Assembly (NCBI GenBank): GCA_910588125.1
Contig: CAJUPI010000085.1
Span: forward strand, 1-9,740
From: an uncultured Lachnospiraceae bacterium
GTDB lineage: Bacteria; Bacillota; Clostridia; Lachnospirales; Lachnospiraceae
Length of the DNA stretch: 9,740 nt
Direction of reading: 5' to 3'
In this document: positions 1 to 6,308 of the stretch, piece after piece
How positions within the stretch are numbered: position 1 is the stretch's first letter
How the letters are laid out: each line of letters begins with the position of its first letter
The notes under the pieces: model-generated
Told to the model about the DNA's origin: nothing
Database searches by the model: none
The model's input: the letters and a program-made list of their open reading frames with translations, nothing else
Program-made: the position numbers and the translations under genes

Positions 1-77
1 CGCTTTTCGCAAAAATCAGGAATTTTAGGAATTCTTGATCCCGAAACCGGAAAAAGCAGCAGAGCATTTCCCGCCTC

Positions 78-132
78 TTCCCGCTCCTTTTTCCATGGCG
101 TACCTTCTGAGAAAATTAACTGAATGACATTG
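78..132. repeat. Intergenic repeat, copy A (partner at 6441-6495)
   Basis: This 55-base block matches 6441-6495 at about 40 of 55 positions without gaps. The first 22 bases are nearly identical (a TTCCCGCTCC block followed by TTTTCCATGGC), and the last ten (AATGACATTG) are identical. Both copies lie beyond the 3' end of a minus-strand gene and have the same orientation relative to it. Copy A lies beyond the hairpin at 138-209. Copy B begins six bases after a stop codon. Function is unknown; it could be a structured 3' RNA element or the relic of a small mobile element. Nothing else that I can support lies in positions 1-77. Confidence 0.7.
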
Positions 133-137
133 ACTTT

Positions 138-209
138 AACCCTCCATCATTTCTCTTATCCTTATGTCCGGCTGTTCACGAACATAGGACAGAGAAATGA
201 TGGAGGGTT
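138..209. repeat. Palindromic repeat with 19-bp perfect arms (hairpin), downstream of the COG0523-DUF1980 gene
   Basis: Bases 138-156 are the exact reverse complement of 191-209 (19 bp). Inside these arms, TCC/GGA and TATGT/ACATA can extend the stem, leaving a loop that contains GTTCACGA. The left arm and loop (about 37 bases from position 148) match the repeat arm at 9695-9731 at about 27 of 37 positions, so this hairpin belongs to the same family as 3124-3266 and 9680-9740. It lies 47 bp beyond the stop codon of the minus-strand gene ending at 257 and could end its transcript. However, the T-rich run (TTTATTTT) is on the plus-strand side, so terminator direction is unclear. Confidence 0.75.
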
Positions 210-256
210 TATTTTGCGACGCCTTCTTCTTTACTCTCGTCTGTCTTTGTGTCCTC

Positions 257-1207
257 CTACCCAAACTGCACAACGTCTGCGATTTCCTTTGCCGGCACCA
301 CTTCTTCTGCATAGAGTACAGGGCCTTCTCCATGGTAATCTTTCCAGAACTCCAGCGCAATTCGCGCACGTACCTTCACCCACTGCCTTGTCTCGAGATT
401 CCGCGCCTCCTTAGCCTTACAAATGTAGCCCAAAAAGGTCATATCCTCCGCACAGCAGGTCATGGCCATCCGCCCCGGCACGAAATAATTCTTCGGAAAC
501 TCCGGCGATTTCAGCACCATCGCAGTAAACTCCACCACTTTACCCACATAGCGTTCTGGTTTGTCCATACAATCGATATACCAGATCCCGTAGGCTTCCG
601 GCTCGATTTGAACCACCTCGGCATTCAAATCGTAGGGCAGATCCTCCTCCGACAGCTCATCGATCTCCCCATTTTCATCCTCAAAGACAATTTCACATTT
701 AGTATTCATGGATTTTAACATCCGCTTATATCGCTCCAGATCCTCAATCCCATCACAACGGTTGCAGATAATCAATTCGGAATTTCGCACCATAGCCGCC
801 AGCAAAGACTTCATATTCTTCACATACAGCTCAAAAGTAGACATATCCACTATTGTGATCTGCTGATAAATCACCCAATCCGCCGGCAGCTTAAAATCAT
901 CCTGATTCCACATTCCATTCCACTCGATCAGCACCCGTTCCGGATTATACAAAAGCTCCAGCTCTGTCAACCGCTCCGGCGAAATCTGTTCCAATTCCTC
1001 GACATATACGACTGAGGTCCGTGTTTCCTCCAACAGCTCCTGCTCGTACTCAGTATCTCCCTCCTCACAGACAATCAGAAGAGTCTTGCCCTCTGTCTGA
1101 AAATATTCCTGCTCCATGGTAAAGGTTAAAAATTCCGTCTTCCCGGCCTCCAAAAAACCATTGATTAAAAATACCGGTGTAATATCATCCTCAATCATCG
1201 GTCCCAT
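257..1207 (-). CDS. CobW-like (COG0523) P-loop protein fused to a C-terminal DUF1980/TIGR03943-like domain
   Basis: This is a 316-residue protein. The N-terminal half resembles a COG0523 GTPase: P-loop GFLEAGKTE at residues 17-25, where the family has GFLGAGKTT, and a plausible base-recognition motif NRCD at 149-152. The family's CxCC metal motif and EPSG segment are missing; the corresponding region reads IEWNGMW around 95-100. The C-terminal part (about 217-315) carries an RMAMTCCAEDM stretch at 246-256, then WVKVRARI and a PVLYAEEV end. This resembles the C-terminal domain of DUF1980 (YcgQ/TIGR03943) proteins, which normally partner a DUF318-type permease; none is seen here. The gene follows the His-rich CobW gene after 71 bp on the same strand and is probably its operon partner. 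A role in metal trafficking is inferred. The ribosome binding site is weak (GTGAGAAAAG before ATG), so the start is less certain. Confidence 0.8.
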   Translation of the reverse strand: MGPMIEDDITPVFLINGFLEAGKTEFLTFTMEQEYFQTEGKTLLIVCEEGDTEYEQELLEETRTSVVYVEELEQISPERLTELELLYNPERVLIEWNGMWNQDDFKLPADWVIYQQITIVDMSTFELYVKNMKSLLAAMVRNSELIICNRCDGIEDLERYKRMLKSMNTKCEIVFEDENGEIDELSEEDLPYDLNAEVVQIEPEAYGIWYIDCMDKPERYVGKVVEFTAMVLKSPEFPKNYFVPGRMAMTCCAEDMTFLGYICKAKEARNLETRQWVKVRARIALEFWKDYHGEGPVLYAEEVVPAKEIADVVQFG

Positions 1208-1278
1208 CTTTTCTCACGACCTTTCCCACTTGTTGTGCCATAACTGTTCGGGCAACCGCTACAGTTCCATTGTATCCG

Positions 1279-2562
1279 TTATGCTTCATTGCCGAATGCC
1301 TGATTCAGCTCCTCTTCCTTCAAATTCGCGCCAATCACGCATATCTTGCCTGTATAATCCGGCGCTCCAGCCCTAATCTCGTATTCTTCAGGCACCAGAT
1401 CAAAATAATACCACTCTCCCGGATTCTCGCCCGGCAGCATTCCCTTCGCCCGCAACACATCACCATAGCGGCTGCCATAAGCCAGCTCTTCTAAGATCTC
1501 TTCCAGCACCTTCTTCTCACAAGATGCAACGTTCTCCAGCCCCCAGCTGGTAAATACTTCGTCTGCATGGTGATCATGGTGGTGATCCCCATGCTGTCCG
1601 TGACCGTGATGCTCGTGGCATCCGCAATTCCCCTCATGATGATCATGGTCATGGCCGTGGCTCGCATGTTCATGAACGTGCCCCTCATGTTCATGAGCGT
1701 GTTCATGGCCATGGTCCTCATGTTCATGAGCGTATTCCTCATGCTTATGAGCGTGTTCCCCATGCTCATGAACGTGCTCCCCATGCTCATGAACGTGCTC
1801 CTCATGCTCATACCTGTGTTCCCCATGCTCCTCATGCTCATGAGCATGTTCATGGCCATGGTCCTCATGGCCCTCGCATCCACAGCCACAGTGCTCATCA
1901 TCATGATGATGGTGATGATGTTCATAATCCGCCTTTGCCTGTGCCAGCAAATCCTCCATCATCGTATCCGGTTTCTCGATCAGTTCCAGCAGCTGCCGCC
2001 CTCCTAACTGGTCAACCGGAGTCGTCACAATCGTGGCGGCGGCATTGTGCTCACGCAGCATTTCCACTGCCTTCTTTACCTTGCCTTTCTCAGCTACATC
2101 TGTACGGCTCAATACAATAGTCCCGGCGTTCTCCACCTGATTGTTAAAAAACTCGCCAAAATTCTTCATGTACATCCGGCATTTATTGGCATCCACCACT
2201 GTCACCGCACTGTTAAGACGAACCTCCAGGTTCTTTGCCACATTGCGCACTGCATTCATCACATCTGACAGCTTGCCCACGCCAGACGGCTCGATGATCA
2301 CGCGATCCGGTTGATATTTCGTCAGCACTTCCTCCAGGGATTTCCCGAAATCCCCCACCAGCGAACAACAGATACACCCGGAATTCATCTCCCGAATCTC
2401 GATTCCCGCATCCTTAAGAAATCCCCCGTCAATACCAATTTCACCAAACTCATTCTCAATTAGCACCACCTGCTCTCCGGCAATCGCCTCCTGCAAAAGC
2501 TTTTTGATGAAAGTAGTTTTCCCTGCTCCTAAAAAACCGGAAATAATATCAATTTTTGTCAT
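1279..2562 (-). CDS. CobW/COG0523 family GTPase metallochaperone with histidine-rich insertion
   Basis: This is a 427-residue protein. Visible motifs are the P-loop GFLGAGKTT (9-17), the diagnostic CICC metal-binding motif (63-66), EPSG (91-94) and SRTD (152-155) in the place of NKxD. The CobW C-terminal domain runs from about 334 to the end. Between the GTPase and C-terminal domains lies an insert at about 214-332 with roughly 50 histidines in 119 residues, plus two cysteine clusters (CGCGC at 225-229, CGC at 313-315). COG0523 proteins use GTP hydrolysis to deliver metal (Zn, Co, Ni or Fe) to client proteins, and His-rich stretches bind or store metal. The exact metal cannot be read from sequence; Zn is the most common for YciC/ZNG1-like members, Ni or Co are alternatives. 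The gene lies 72 bp after the DtxR-type regulator and is probably co-transcribed with it. An SD-like GAGGAAAG precedes the ATG. Confidence 0.93.
   Translation of the reverse strand: MTKIDIISGFLGAGKTTFIKKLLQEAIAGEQVVLIENEFGEIGIDGGFLKDAGIEIREMNSGCICCSLVGDFGKSLEEVLTKYQPDRVIIEPSGVGKLSDVMNAVRNVAKNLEVRLNSAVTVVDANKCRMYMKNFGEFFNNQVENAGTIVLSRTDVAEKGKVKKAVEMLREHNAAATIVTTPVDQLGGRQLLELIEKPDTMMEDLLAQAKADYEHHHHHHDDEHCGCGCEGHEDHGHEHAHEHEEHGEHRYEHEEHVHEHGEHVHEHGEHAHKHEEYAHEHEDHGHEHAHEHEGHVHEHASHGHDHDHHEGNCGCHEHHGHGQHGDHHHDHHADEVFTSWGLENVASCEKKVLEEILEELAYGSRYGDVLRAKGMLPGENPGEWYYFDLVPEEYEIRAGAPDYTGKICVIGANLKEEELNQAFGNEA
1642..1821 (-). repeat. Degenerate 21-bp tandem repeats encoding a His heptad in the CobW gene
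   Basis: Residues 248-307 of the CobW protein form about eight heptads of the form E-H-x-H-E-H-x, with one 4-residue insertion (HEHE, 290-293). Two neighbouring units, 1759-1779 and 1780-1800, are identical over all 21 bases; the rest diverge mainly at the third and seventh residues. Such arrays can change length by replication slippage without shifting frame. The low-complexity DNA also leaves long spurious open frames on both strands here. Confidence 0.85.
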
Positions 2563-2634
2563 AATCTCTTTCCTCTTTTCTGAAAATATCTAATTTCCAT
2601 CAATCAATAATTCTGTCACAAAACCCGCAGAAAG

Positions 2635-3015
2635 TCAACTGGATTTCCTGTTCTCCCGCTCCTCCATAAATCGATGGATCCCATCCACTACTTCCTGATC
2701 CAAAATGTGCTCCATCCGGCAGGCATTCTCCTCCGCCATCGCATCCGGCACCCCTGCCACTTCCTTCAAAAATACAGTCAAAAGGCAATGCCTTCGATAT
2801 ATCTCACCGGCCTTCATTTTTCCACTGTCCGTCAGCCGAATCTCACCGGATGGCTCCATGGTGATATACCCGCTCTCCCGCAGAATTCCCATGGCCCGGC
2901 TGACACTGGGTTTGCTGAAATTCAGTTTCCTGGCAACATCAATCGAACGCACGCTTCCCGTTTTCTCCTTCAACATCCATATGGTTTCCAAATAATTCTC
3001 ACCCGATTCGTGCAT
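2635..3015 (-). CDS. DtxR/MntR-family metal-dependent transcriptional repressor
   Basis: From the start at 3015 the protein has 126 residues. It opens with the ENYLETI segment typical of the family. A winged helix-turn-helix covers about 20-63 (VARKLNFSKPSVSRAMGIL as recognition region, then the GEIRLTDSG wing). The dimerisation and metal-binding helix follows: H76, then ACRMEH with C99, E102 and H103. The Cys-x-x-Glu-His pattern is that of iron-sensing DtxR/IdeR rather than MntR, but the first-helix ligand position holds Asn7, where DtxR has Met and MntR Asp. There is no SH3-like third domain, as in short MntR-type members. An ATG at 3048 is in frame, but the 3015 start has AGGAGGGG upstream and the promoter at 3062-3090 leaves almost no leader for 3048. 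It heads the operon with the two COG0523 genes and may regulate them; the target metal is uncertain. Confidence 0.9.
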   Translation of the reverse strand: MHESGENYLETIWMLKEKTGSVRSIDVARKLNFSKPSVSRAMGILRESGYITMEPSGEIRLTDSGKMKAGEIYRRHCLLTVFLKEVAGVPDAMAEENACRMEHILDQEVVDGIHRFMEERENRKSS

Positions 3016-3061
3016 AGCCCCTCCTGCCCGATAACTGCTATCTGTCATCTTCTATCCCACT

Positions 3062-3090
3062 ATCATATACGAATTTCCACTTCCCGTCCA
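3062..3090 (-). promoter_or_regulatory. Predicted sigma-A promoter for the DtxR-COG0523 operon
   Basis: Read on the minus strand, a TGGACG -35 (3085-3090) and a TATGAT -10 (3062-3067) are separated by exactly 17 bases. Transcription would start near 3055, about 40 bases before the preferred ATG at 3015. The promoter sits just beyond the palindrome at 3124-3266, consistent with a new transcription unit starting there. Confidence 0.6.
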
Positions 3091-3123
3091 GTTCTTCTTC
3101 ACAGAAAAACAAAGGGACAAAAA

Positions 3124-3266
3124 ATAAGCCGTCTGCCATTTTTCATATCCAGTGCCAGGCACTTCTCGTACACGCTGCCTGATATTAACCCTTTTTATCT
3201 GTTAACATCAAACCACGTGTACATGAACCATCCGAACACAGAATAAGAAAATGGCTGGCGGCTTAT
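3124..3266 (-). terminator. 143-bp imperfect palindrome, probable feo operon terminator
   Basis: Two 66-base arms (3124-3189 and 3201-3266) are inverted copies of each other around an 11-base centre, with about two thirds identity. The tips ATAAGCC/GGCTTAT, the GCCATTTT segments, GTACACG/CGTGTAC and the inner TTAAC/GTTAA match. Read on the minus strand, the structure ends in GGCTTAT followed directly by a run of T (plus-strand A run 3119-3124), as in an intrinsic terminator. It lies 77 bp after the fur stop codon and just before the next promoter. Each arm is also a member of the repeat family seen at 138-209 and 9680-9740, so it is both a repeat and a likely terminator. Confidence 0.75.
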
Positions 3267-3343
3267 CTTGCAGCCTTCCTCAACTTCTCTTTTTTACTTG
3301 TTTTTTTGTTTTGATTTCTCGTTTCTTCCAATCCGTCCCCTTT

Positions 3344-3613
3344 TCAGGCACCGGCGGCCAACGTCTCATAATCAATTCGATACATGTTTTTTCTCTGAAT
3401 CAGCCCTGCTTCCTCCAGTGTCTTCACCAGCCGGTATACCGTCGCCATGCCAATAGAAGAATCCTCTTTATTGGCCTGATAATAAATCTCCTTACAGCTG
3501 CTGCACTCATCTTGTAAAATAATATCAATCAGTAACTGCCTTTGGCTGGTAATCCGACACCCGTTCCTTCTCAATTCTTCCAGAATATAATTTTTCTTAC
3601 TCTCTAACGACAT
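3344..3613 (-). CDS. Short Fur-family protein containing only the DNA-binding domain
   Basis: The 89-residue protein matches the N-terminal winged helix of Fur/Zur/PerR regulators. It has NGCRITSQRQLLIDIIL at 17-33, then SIGMATVYRLVKTLEEAG (53-70) as the recognition helix region, and a wing near 73-80. It stops where the C-terminal dimerisation domain should begin, so the usual metal ligands (HHDH and CxxC motifs) are absent; typical Fur proteins are about 140-150 residues. A CSSC motif at 37-40 is the only visible thiol pair. The 77 bases between the stop and the palindrome do not encode a recognisable Fur C-terminus in any frame. An excellent GGAGGAG lies 7 bases before the ATG. It is the last gene of the feo operon, 57 bp after feoB. 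It may act as a minimal iron regulator of this operon, or be a decayed Fur; intact motifs and RBS favour a functional short form. Confidence 0.85.
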   Translation of the reverse strand: MSLESKKNYILEELRRNGCRITSQRQLLIDIILQDECSSCKEIYYQANKEDSSIGMATVYRLVKTLEEAGLIQRKNMYRIDYETLAAGA

Positions 3614-3670
3614 ATGCCCGCTCCTCCCTGCCAGAGTTAGCTCTGAAAACAGAAACCCTACTCTTAATTT

Positions 3671-5719
3671 TTATATGAACAAATTTCCTGCTACTTGGAT
3701 CAGCAATGCTACCACATAGGCGGTTGCCATCTGAAATCCCACAGCCCGCAAAGTCCATTTCCAGGATCCCATTTCCCTTTTTATGGCGCCCACCGCCGCA
3801 AAGCATGGCATGCAAAGCAGGTTAAAAGCCATATAAGAATAGGCCGATACCCGGTTAAACACTTCACTAATCGCCGGCAAAGCCTCCTCACCGGCCATCA
3901 CTGCCTCAACCGCTTCATCACTGATTCCGCCAAACAGCTGCCCGAAGGTTGCCACAATATTCTCCTTGGCAATCCAGCCGGTCACTACCCCCACGGAGGC
4001 GCGCCAGTCTGCCCACCCCAGGGGAGCAAAAATCCATTTAATGCCATTGCCGATGGACGCCAGCAGGCTCTCCTCCATGTCGCACATCCCACGAAAGTTA
4101 AAATTGGACAAAAACCAGATCAATACAGTTGAAGCAAAAATCACCGTTCCCGCCTTCACGGCAAAGCCCTTCACTTTCTCCCAGGCATGAATCATCACAC
4201 TTTTAGCCGTCGGCACACGATACTGCGGCAACTCCATGATAAAATTGGAAACATCGCTCCTAAAAGCAAATTTATTTAAAATCAATGCCCCCAAAATTGC
4301 CACCACGATCCCCAGCATATAGACAGAAAATATCATCATTGTCTGGTTACTTTCTGCAAACAATGTCGCCGCAAACATTGCATAGATCGGCAGCTTGGCG
4401 CCACAAGACATAAACGGAGTAATCATCATCGTAATCTTGCGATCTTTATCGCTTTCCAATGTCCGGGATGCCATCAATGCCGGCACCGAACACCCAAACC
4501 CCATCAACATAGGGATAAAGGAACGTCCGCTCAATCCAAAATGACGGAAAATCCGATCCATCACAAAGGCTACGCGTGCCATATAGCCACTGTCCTCCAA
4601 AAAAGACAACAGCAAAAACAGTACCAGCACCAGGGGAAGGAATCCGACTACTGAGCCAATCCCGTCCAGGCAGCTTGCCACCAGCCCCACGGCCCATTCC
4701 GACGCGCCGGCTCCTTCCACTGCGCCGGCTACGCCACCGGCAAAAAGTCCCCACAGATCACCTACCATTCCTTCCAGCCACTTGCCGGGACTCAGCAAAC
4801 CCTCAATAAACAAAAAATTCTCACTGAATGTACAGGCAAACATGACATACATCACAACGGCAAAGACAGGCAGCGCCAGAATCCGGTTAGTAAGAATTTT
4901 ATCTATCTTATCCGAGCGTGTCTCTACATGTCCCCGCTGTGCTTTACGCACACATTCCTTTATCATTTTTGCTATGTACTGGTAGCGATCGTCAGCAACC
5001 TTTGCCTCTGCGTCTCCTCCTGCCTTTTCATTGGCAGCTTTGATAAGTTGCCGCACCGGATCCGCCTTTATCTCCCCTATGCTTTTTGCCACCACTTCAT
5101 CATTTTCCACCAGCTTAATTGCCTTCCACAGGCTTTCATCCCCGTCTTTTCCCCCCAACAGCCCGGCAATCTCTGTTATCGTATTTTTCAGCTCTTTACC
5201 AAACCATTCCACCGGCTTTGGCTTTTGATGCTTTTCGGCCACCGCGATTGCCGCCTCCATCAGCTTTTGTAATCCCCTGCCACTTCTGGCTACCACAGGT
5301 ATCACCGGTACTCCCAATGCCTCTGACAGCCTTTCACAATCAATTTCATCCCCGCGTGCTTCTACCTCATCCATCATGTTGAGCGCTATTACCATTGGAA
5401 TCCCGGTCTCCATAATCTGCAGTGATAAATATAGGTTCCGTTCTATACTAGTACCATCCACAATATCAATTACCGCATCCGGCCTGTCCCTGACGATCGC
5501 ATCACGCGCCACAAGCTCCTCCGCCGAATAGGGAGACAGGGAATAGGTACCCGGAAGATCCAGAATCATCACTTCCTTATTTTTCTTATATACACCATCT
5601 TTTTTGTCTACCGTGACACCAGGCCAGTTGCCTACATGCTGCTTCGAGCCGGTCAGCTCATTAAACAGGGTAGTCTTTCCACAGTTGGGATTCCCAGCCA
5701 GTGCAATTGTCATGCTCAT
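3671..5719 (-). CDS. feoB: FeoB ferrous iron transporter
   Basis: This 682-residue inner-membrane Fe2+ transporter has a cytosolic G domain at the N-terminus. G1 is GNPNCGKT (9-16), the G2 region is GVTVD with T36, G3 is DLPG (54-57), G4 is NMMD (114-117) and the G5-like ARS is at 144-146. A helical GDI-like spacer follows to about residue 280, then the polytopic membrane part with two Gate regions. The first carries the conserved GFGCSVPA and MSCGAKLPIYA segments; the second contains GWIAKENIVATFGQLFG. Length fits Gram-positive FeoB (E. coli FeoB is longer). The start is supported by GAGGAG eight bases upstream; a second ATG two codons later lacks this spacing. It follows the two feoA genes and precedes the short fur gene. 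A hairpin with a T-run in the feoA-feoB gap may reduce its expression relative to feoA. Confidence 0.97.
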   Translation of the reverse strand: MSMTIALAGNPNCGKTTLFNELTGSKQHVGNWPGVTVDKKDGVYKKNKEVMILDLPGTYSLSPYSAEELVARDAIVRDRPDAVIDIVDGTSIERNLYLSLQIMETGIPMVIALNMMDEVEARGDEIDCERLSEALGVPVIPVVARSGRGLQKLMEAAIAVAEKHQKPKPVEWFGKELKNTITEIAGLLGGKDGDESLWKAIKLVENDEVVAKSIGEIKADPVRQLIKAANEKAGGDAEAKVADDRYQYIAKMIKECVRKAQRGHVETRSDKIDKILTNRILALPVFAVVMYVMFACTFSENFLFIEGLLSPGKWLEGMVGDLWGLFAGGVAGAVEGAGASEWAVGLVASCLDGIGSVVGFLPLVLVLFLLLSFLEDSGYMARVAFVMDRIFRHFGLSGRSFIPMLMGFGCSVPALMASRTLESDKDRKITMMITPFMSCGAKLPIYAMFAATLFAESNQTMMIFSVYMLGIVVAILGALILNKFAFRSDVSNFIMELPQYRVPTAKSVMIHAWEKVKGFAVKAGTVIFASTVLIWFLSNFNFRGMCDMEESLLASIGNGIKWIFAPLGWADWRASVGVVTGWIAKENIVATFGQLFGGISDEAVEAVMAGEEALPAISEVFNRVSAYSYMAFNLLCMPCFAAVGAIKREMGSWKWTLRAVGFQMATAYVVALLIQVAGNLFI

Positions 5720-5768
5720 CTCTTTTTCTCCTCTTTCCTCTTGCTTTTCTGAATGGCAACTGTACTTT

Positions 5769-5806
5769 AAATAAAAACAGTTACGTCGATTAGCGATCGC
5801 TAACTG
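5769..5806 (-). terminator. Intra-operon terminator or attenuator hairpin between feoA and feoB
   Basis: On the minus strand CAGTTA (5801-5806) pairs with TAACTG (5778-5783), with a further CGAT/ATCG inner stem, and is followed by TTTTTATTT (5777-5769). The element includes the perfect 14-bp palindrome TTAGCGATCGCTAA at 5790-5803. It sits in the 112-bp feoA2-feoB gap, the widest spacing inside the operon. It could be a partial terminator, an mRNA processing or stability element, or a protein-binding palindrome. Confidence 0.5.
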
Positions 5807-5831
5807 CTTGTCAAAAGAAAAACGCCGCCTA

Positions 5832-6047
5832 TCACATTTCGATCTGCTGCGCTTCCTCTTTCCGAAGGCTCAGTTCATATCCTCTGACATTAACCTCAAT
5901 CGGATCTCCTAGCGGGGCGGCTTTGATTACTCGAATCTCCACCCCCGGAGTAATTCCCATATCCATAATTCTCCGCTTCATGGAACCAGTAGCGGCAATG
6001 CCTTCCACAATCCCCTGCTGACCCGGTTTTAAATCTTTCAGTGTCAT
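5832..6047 (-). CDS. feoA: FeoA domain protein (second feoA)
   Basis: This 71-residue protein is a single SH3-like FeoA domain. It starts MTLKDLKPGQQGIVEGI, has the central RRIMDMGITPG turn at 25-35, and ends with the APLGDPIEVNVRGYELSLRKEEA signature (44-66). FeoA proteins are small cytosolic partners that support FeoB-mediated Fe2+ uptake. This copy is the more canonical of the two and lies nearest to feoB. An in-frame ATG exists further upstream at 6116, but the 6047 start has a strong AAGGAGGAG a few bases before it and matches family length, while the longer version would overlap the preceding gene and add a non-family N-terminus. It begins 22 bp after the first feoA. Confidence 0.93.
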   Translation of the reverse strand: MTLKDLKPGQQGIVEGIAATGSMKRRIMDMGITPGVEIRVIKAAPLGDPIEVNVRGYELSLRKEEAQQIEM

Positions 6048-6069
6048 CTCACTCCTCCTTGATCCATGT

Positions 6070-6285
6070 CTAATCCGCCACCATAATCCGATTCGCCAGG
6101 GCACGATTGAGGGCAATCTTCACTCCCTTTACCATCAGAATCATTCCACCGGGATTCTCTCCCACGACACGAACCCTCTCACCTTTCATAAATCCCAGAT
6201 CCTGCAAGTGGCGTTTCATCTCCTCCTGTCCCCGAAACTCCGTAATCCTCCTGGTTTCCCCCTGCTCCATCATCGATAACGGCAT
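6070..6285 (-). CDS. feoA: FeoA domain protein (first feoA)
   Basis: This 71-residue FeoA domain protein heads the iron operon. It reads MPLSMMEQGETRRITEF, then LQDLGFMKGERVRVVGENPGG in the middle and a VKGVKIALNRALANRIMV end. The glycine-rich turn carries PGGMILMVKG where canonical FeoA has xPxGDPIxVxVRG, so this copy has diverged from its neighbour. Two FeoA proteins before one FeoB is a recurrent arrangement in Clostridia; the two may form a heteromeric cap on the FeoB G domain (inference). The start at 6285 was chosen over an upstream in-frame ATG at 6372. The upstream one lies within the predicted -35 element and would put operator DNA in the reading frame. An AAAGGA lies about ten bases before the chosen ATG. 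Confidence 0.9.
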   Translation of the reverse strand: MPLSMMEQGETRRITEFRGQEEMKRHLQDLGFMKGERVRVVGENPGGMILMVKGVKIALNRALANRIMVAD

Positions 6286-6308
6286 AAGACATATTTCCTT
6301 TCTTTTTG

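Noticed and set aside
25..96. Minus-strand 23-codon frame with AGAAGG upstream, beginning MEKGAG
   Set aside because: It lies in repeat copy A. The matching frame in copy B has no ribosome binding site and diverges after a few residues, so a real peptide is not supported; it is kept only as a hint under the repeat finding.
1642..1821. Regular spaced repeats that might suggest a CRISPR array
   Set aside because: Units are directly adjacent, in frame and code for His heptads; there are no unique spacers.
1491..2007. Long Met-rich open frames on both strands across the His-rich region
   Set aside because: They are frame shadows of the repetitive CAT/GAG codons of the CobW insert, with no domain, no ribosome binding site and low-complexity composition.
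3267..3343. Possible frameshifted C-terminus of the short Fur protein
   Set aside because: All minus-strand frames give lysine-rich or stop-interrupted sequence with none of the His/Cys metal motifs of Fur.
5807..5815. TTGACA on the minus strand as the -35 of an internal feoB promoter
   Set aside because: No acceptable -10 hexamer lies 16-18 bases downstream; the region is better explained by the hairpin and T-run.
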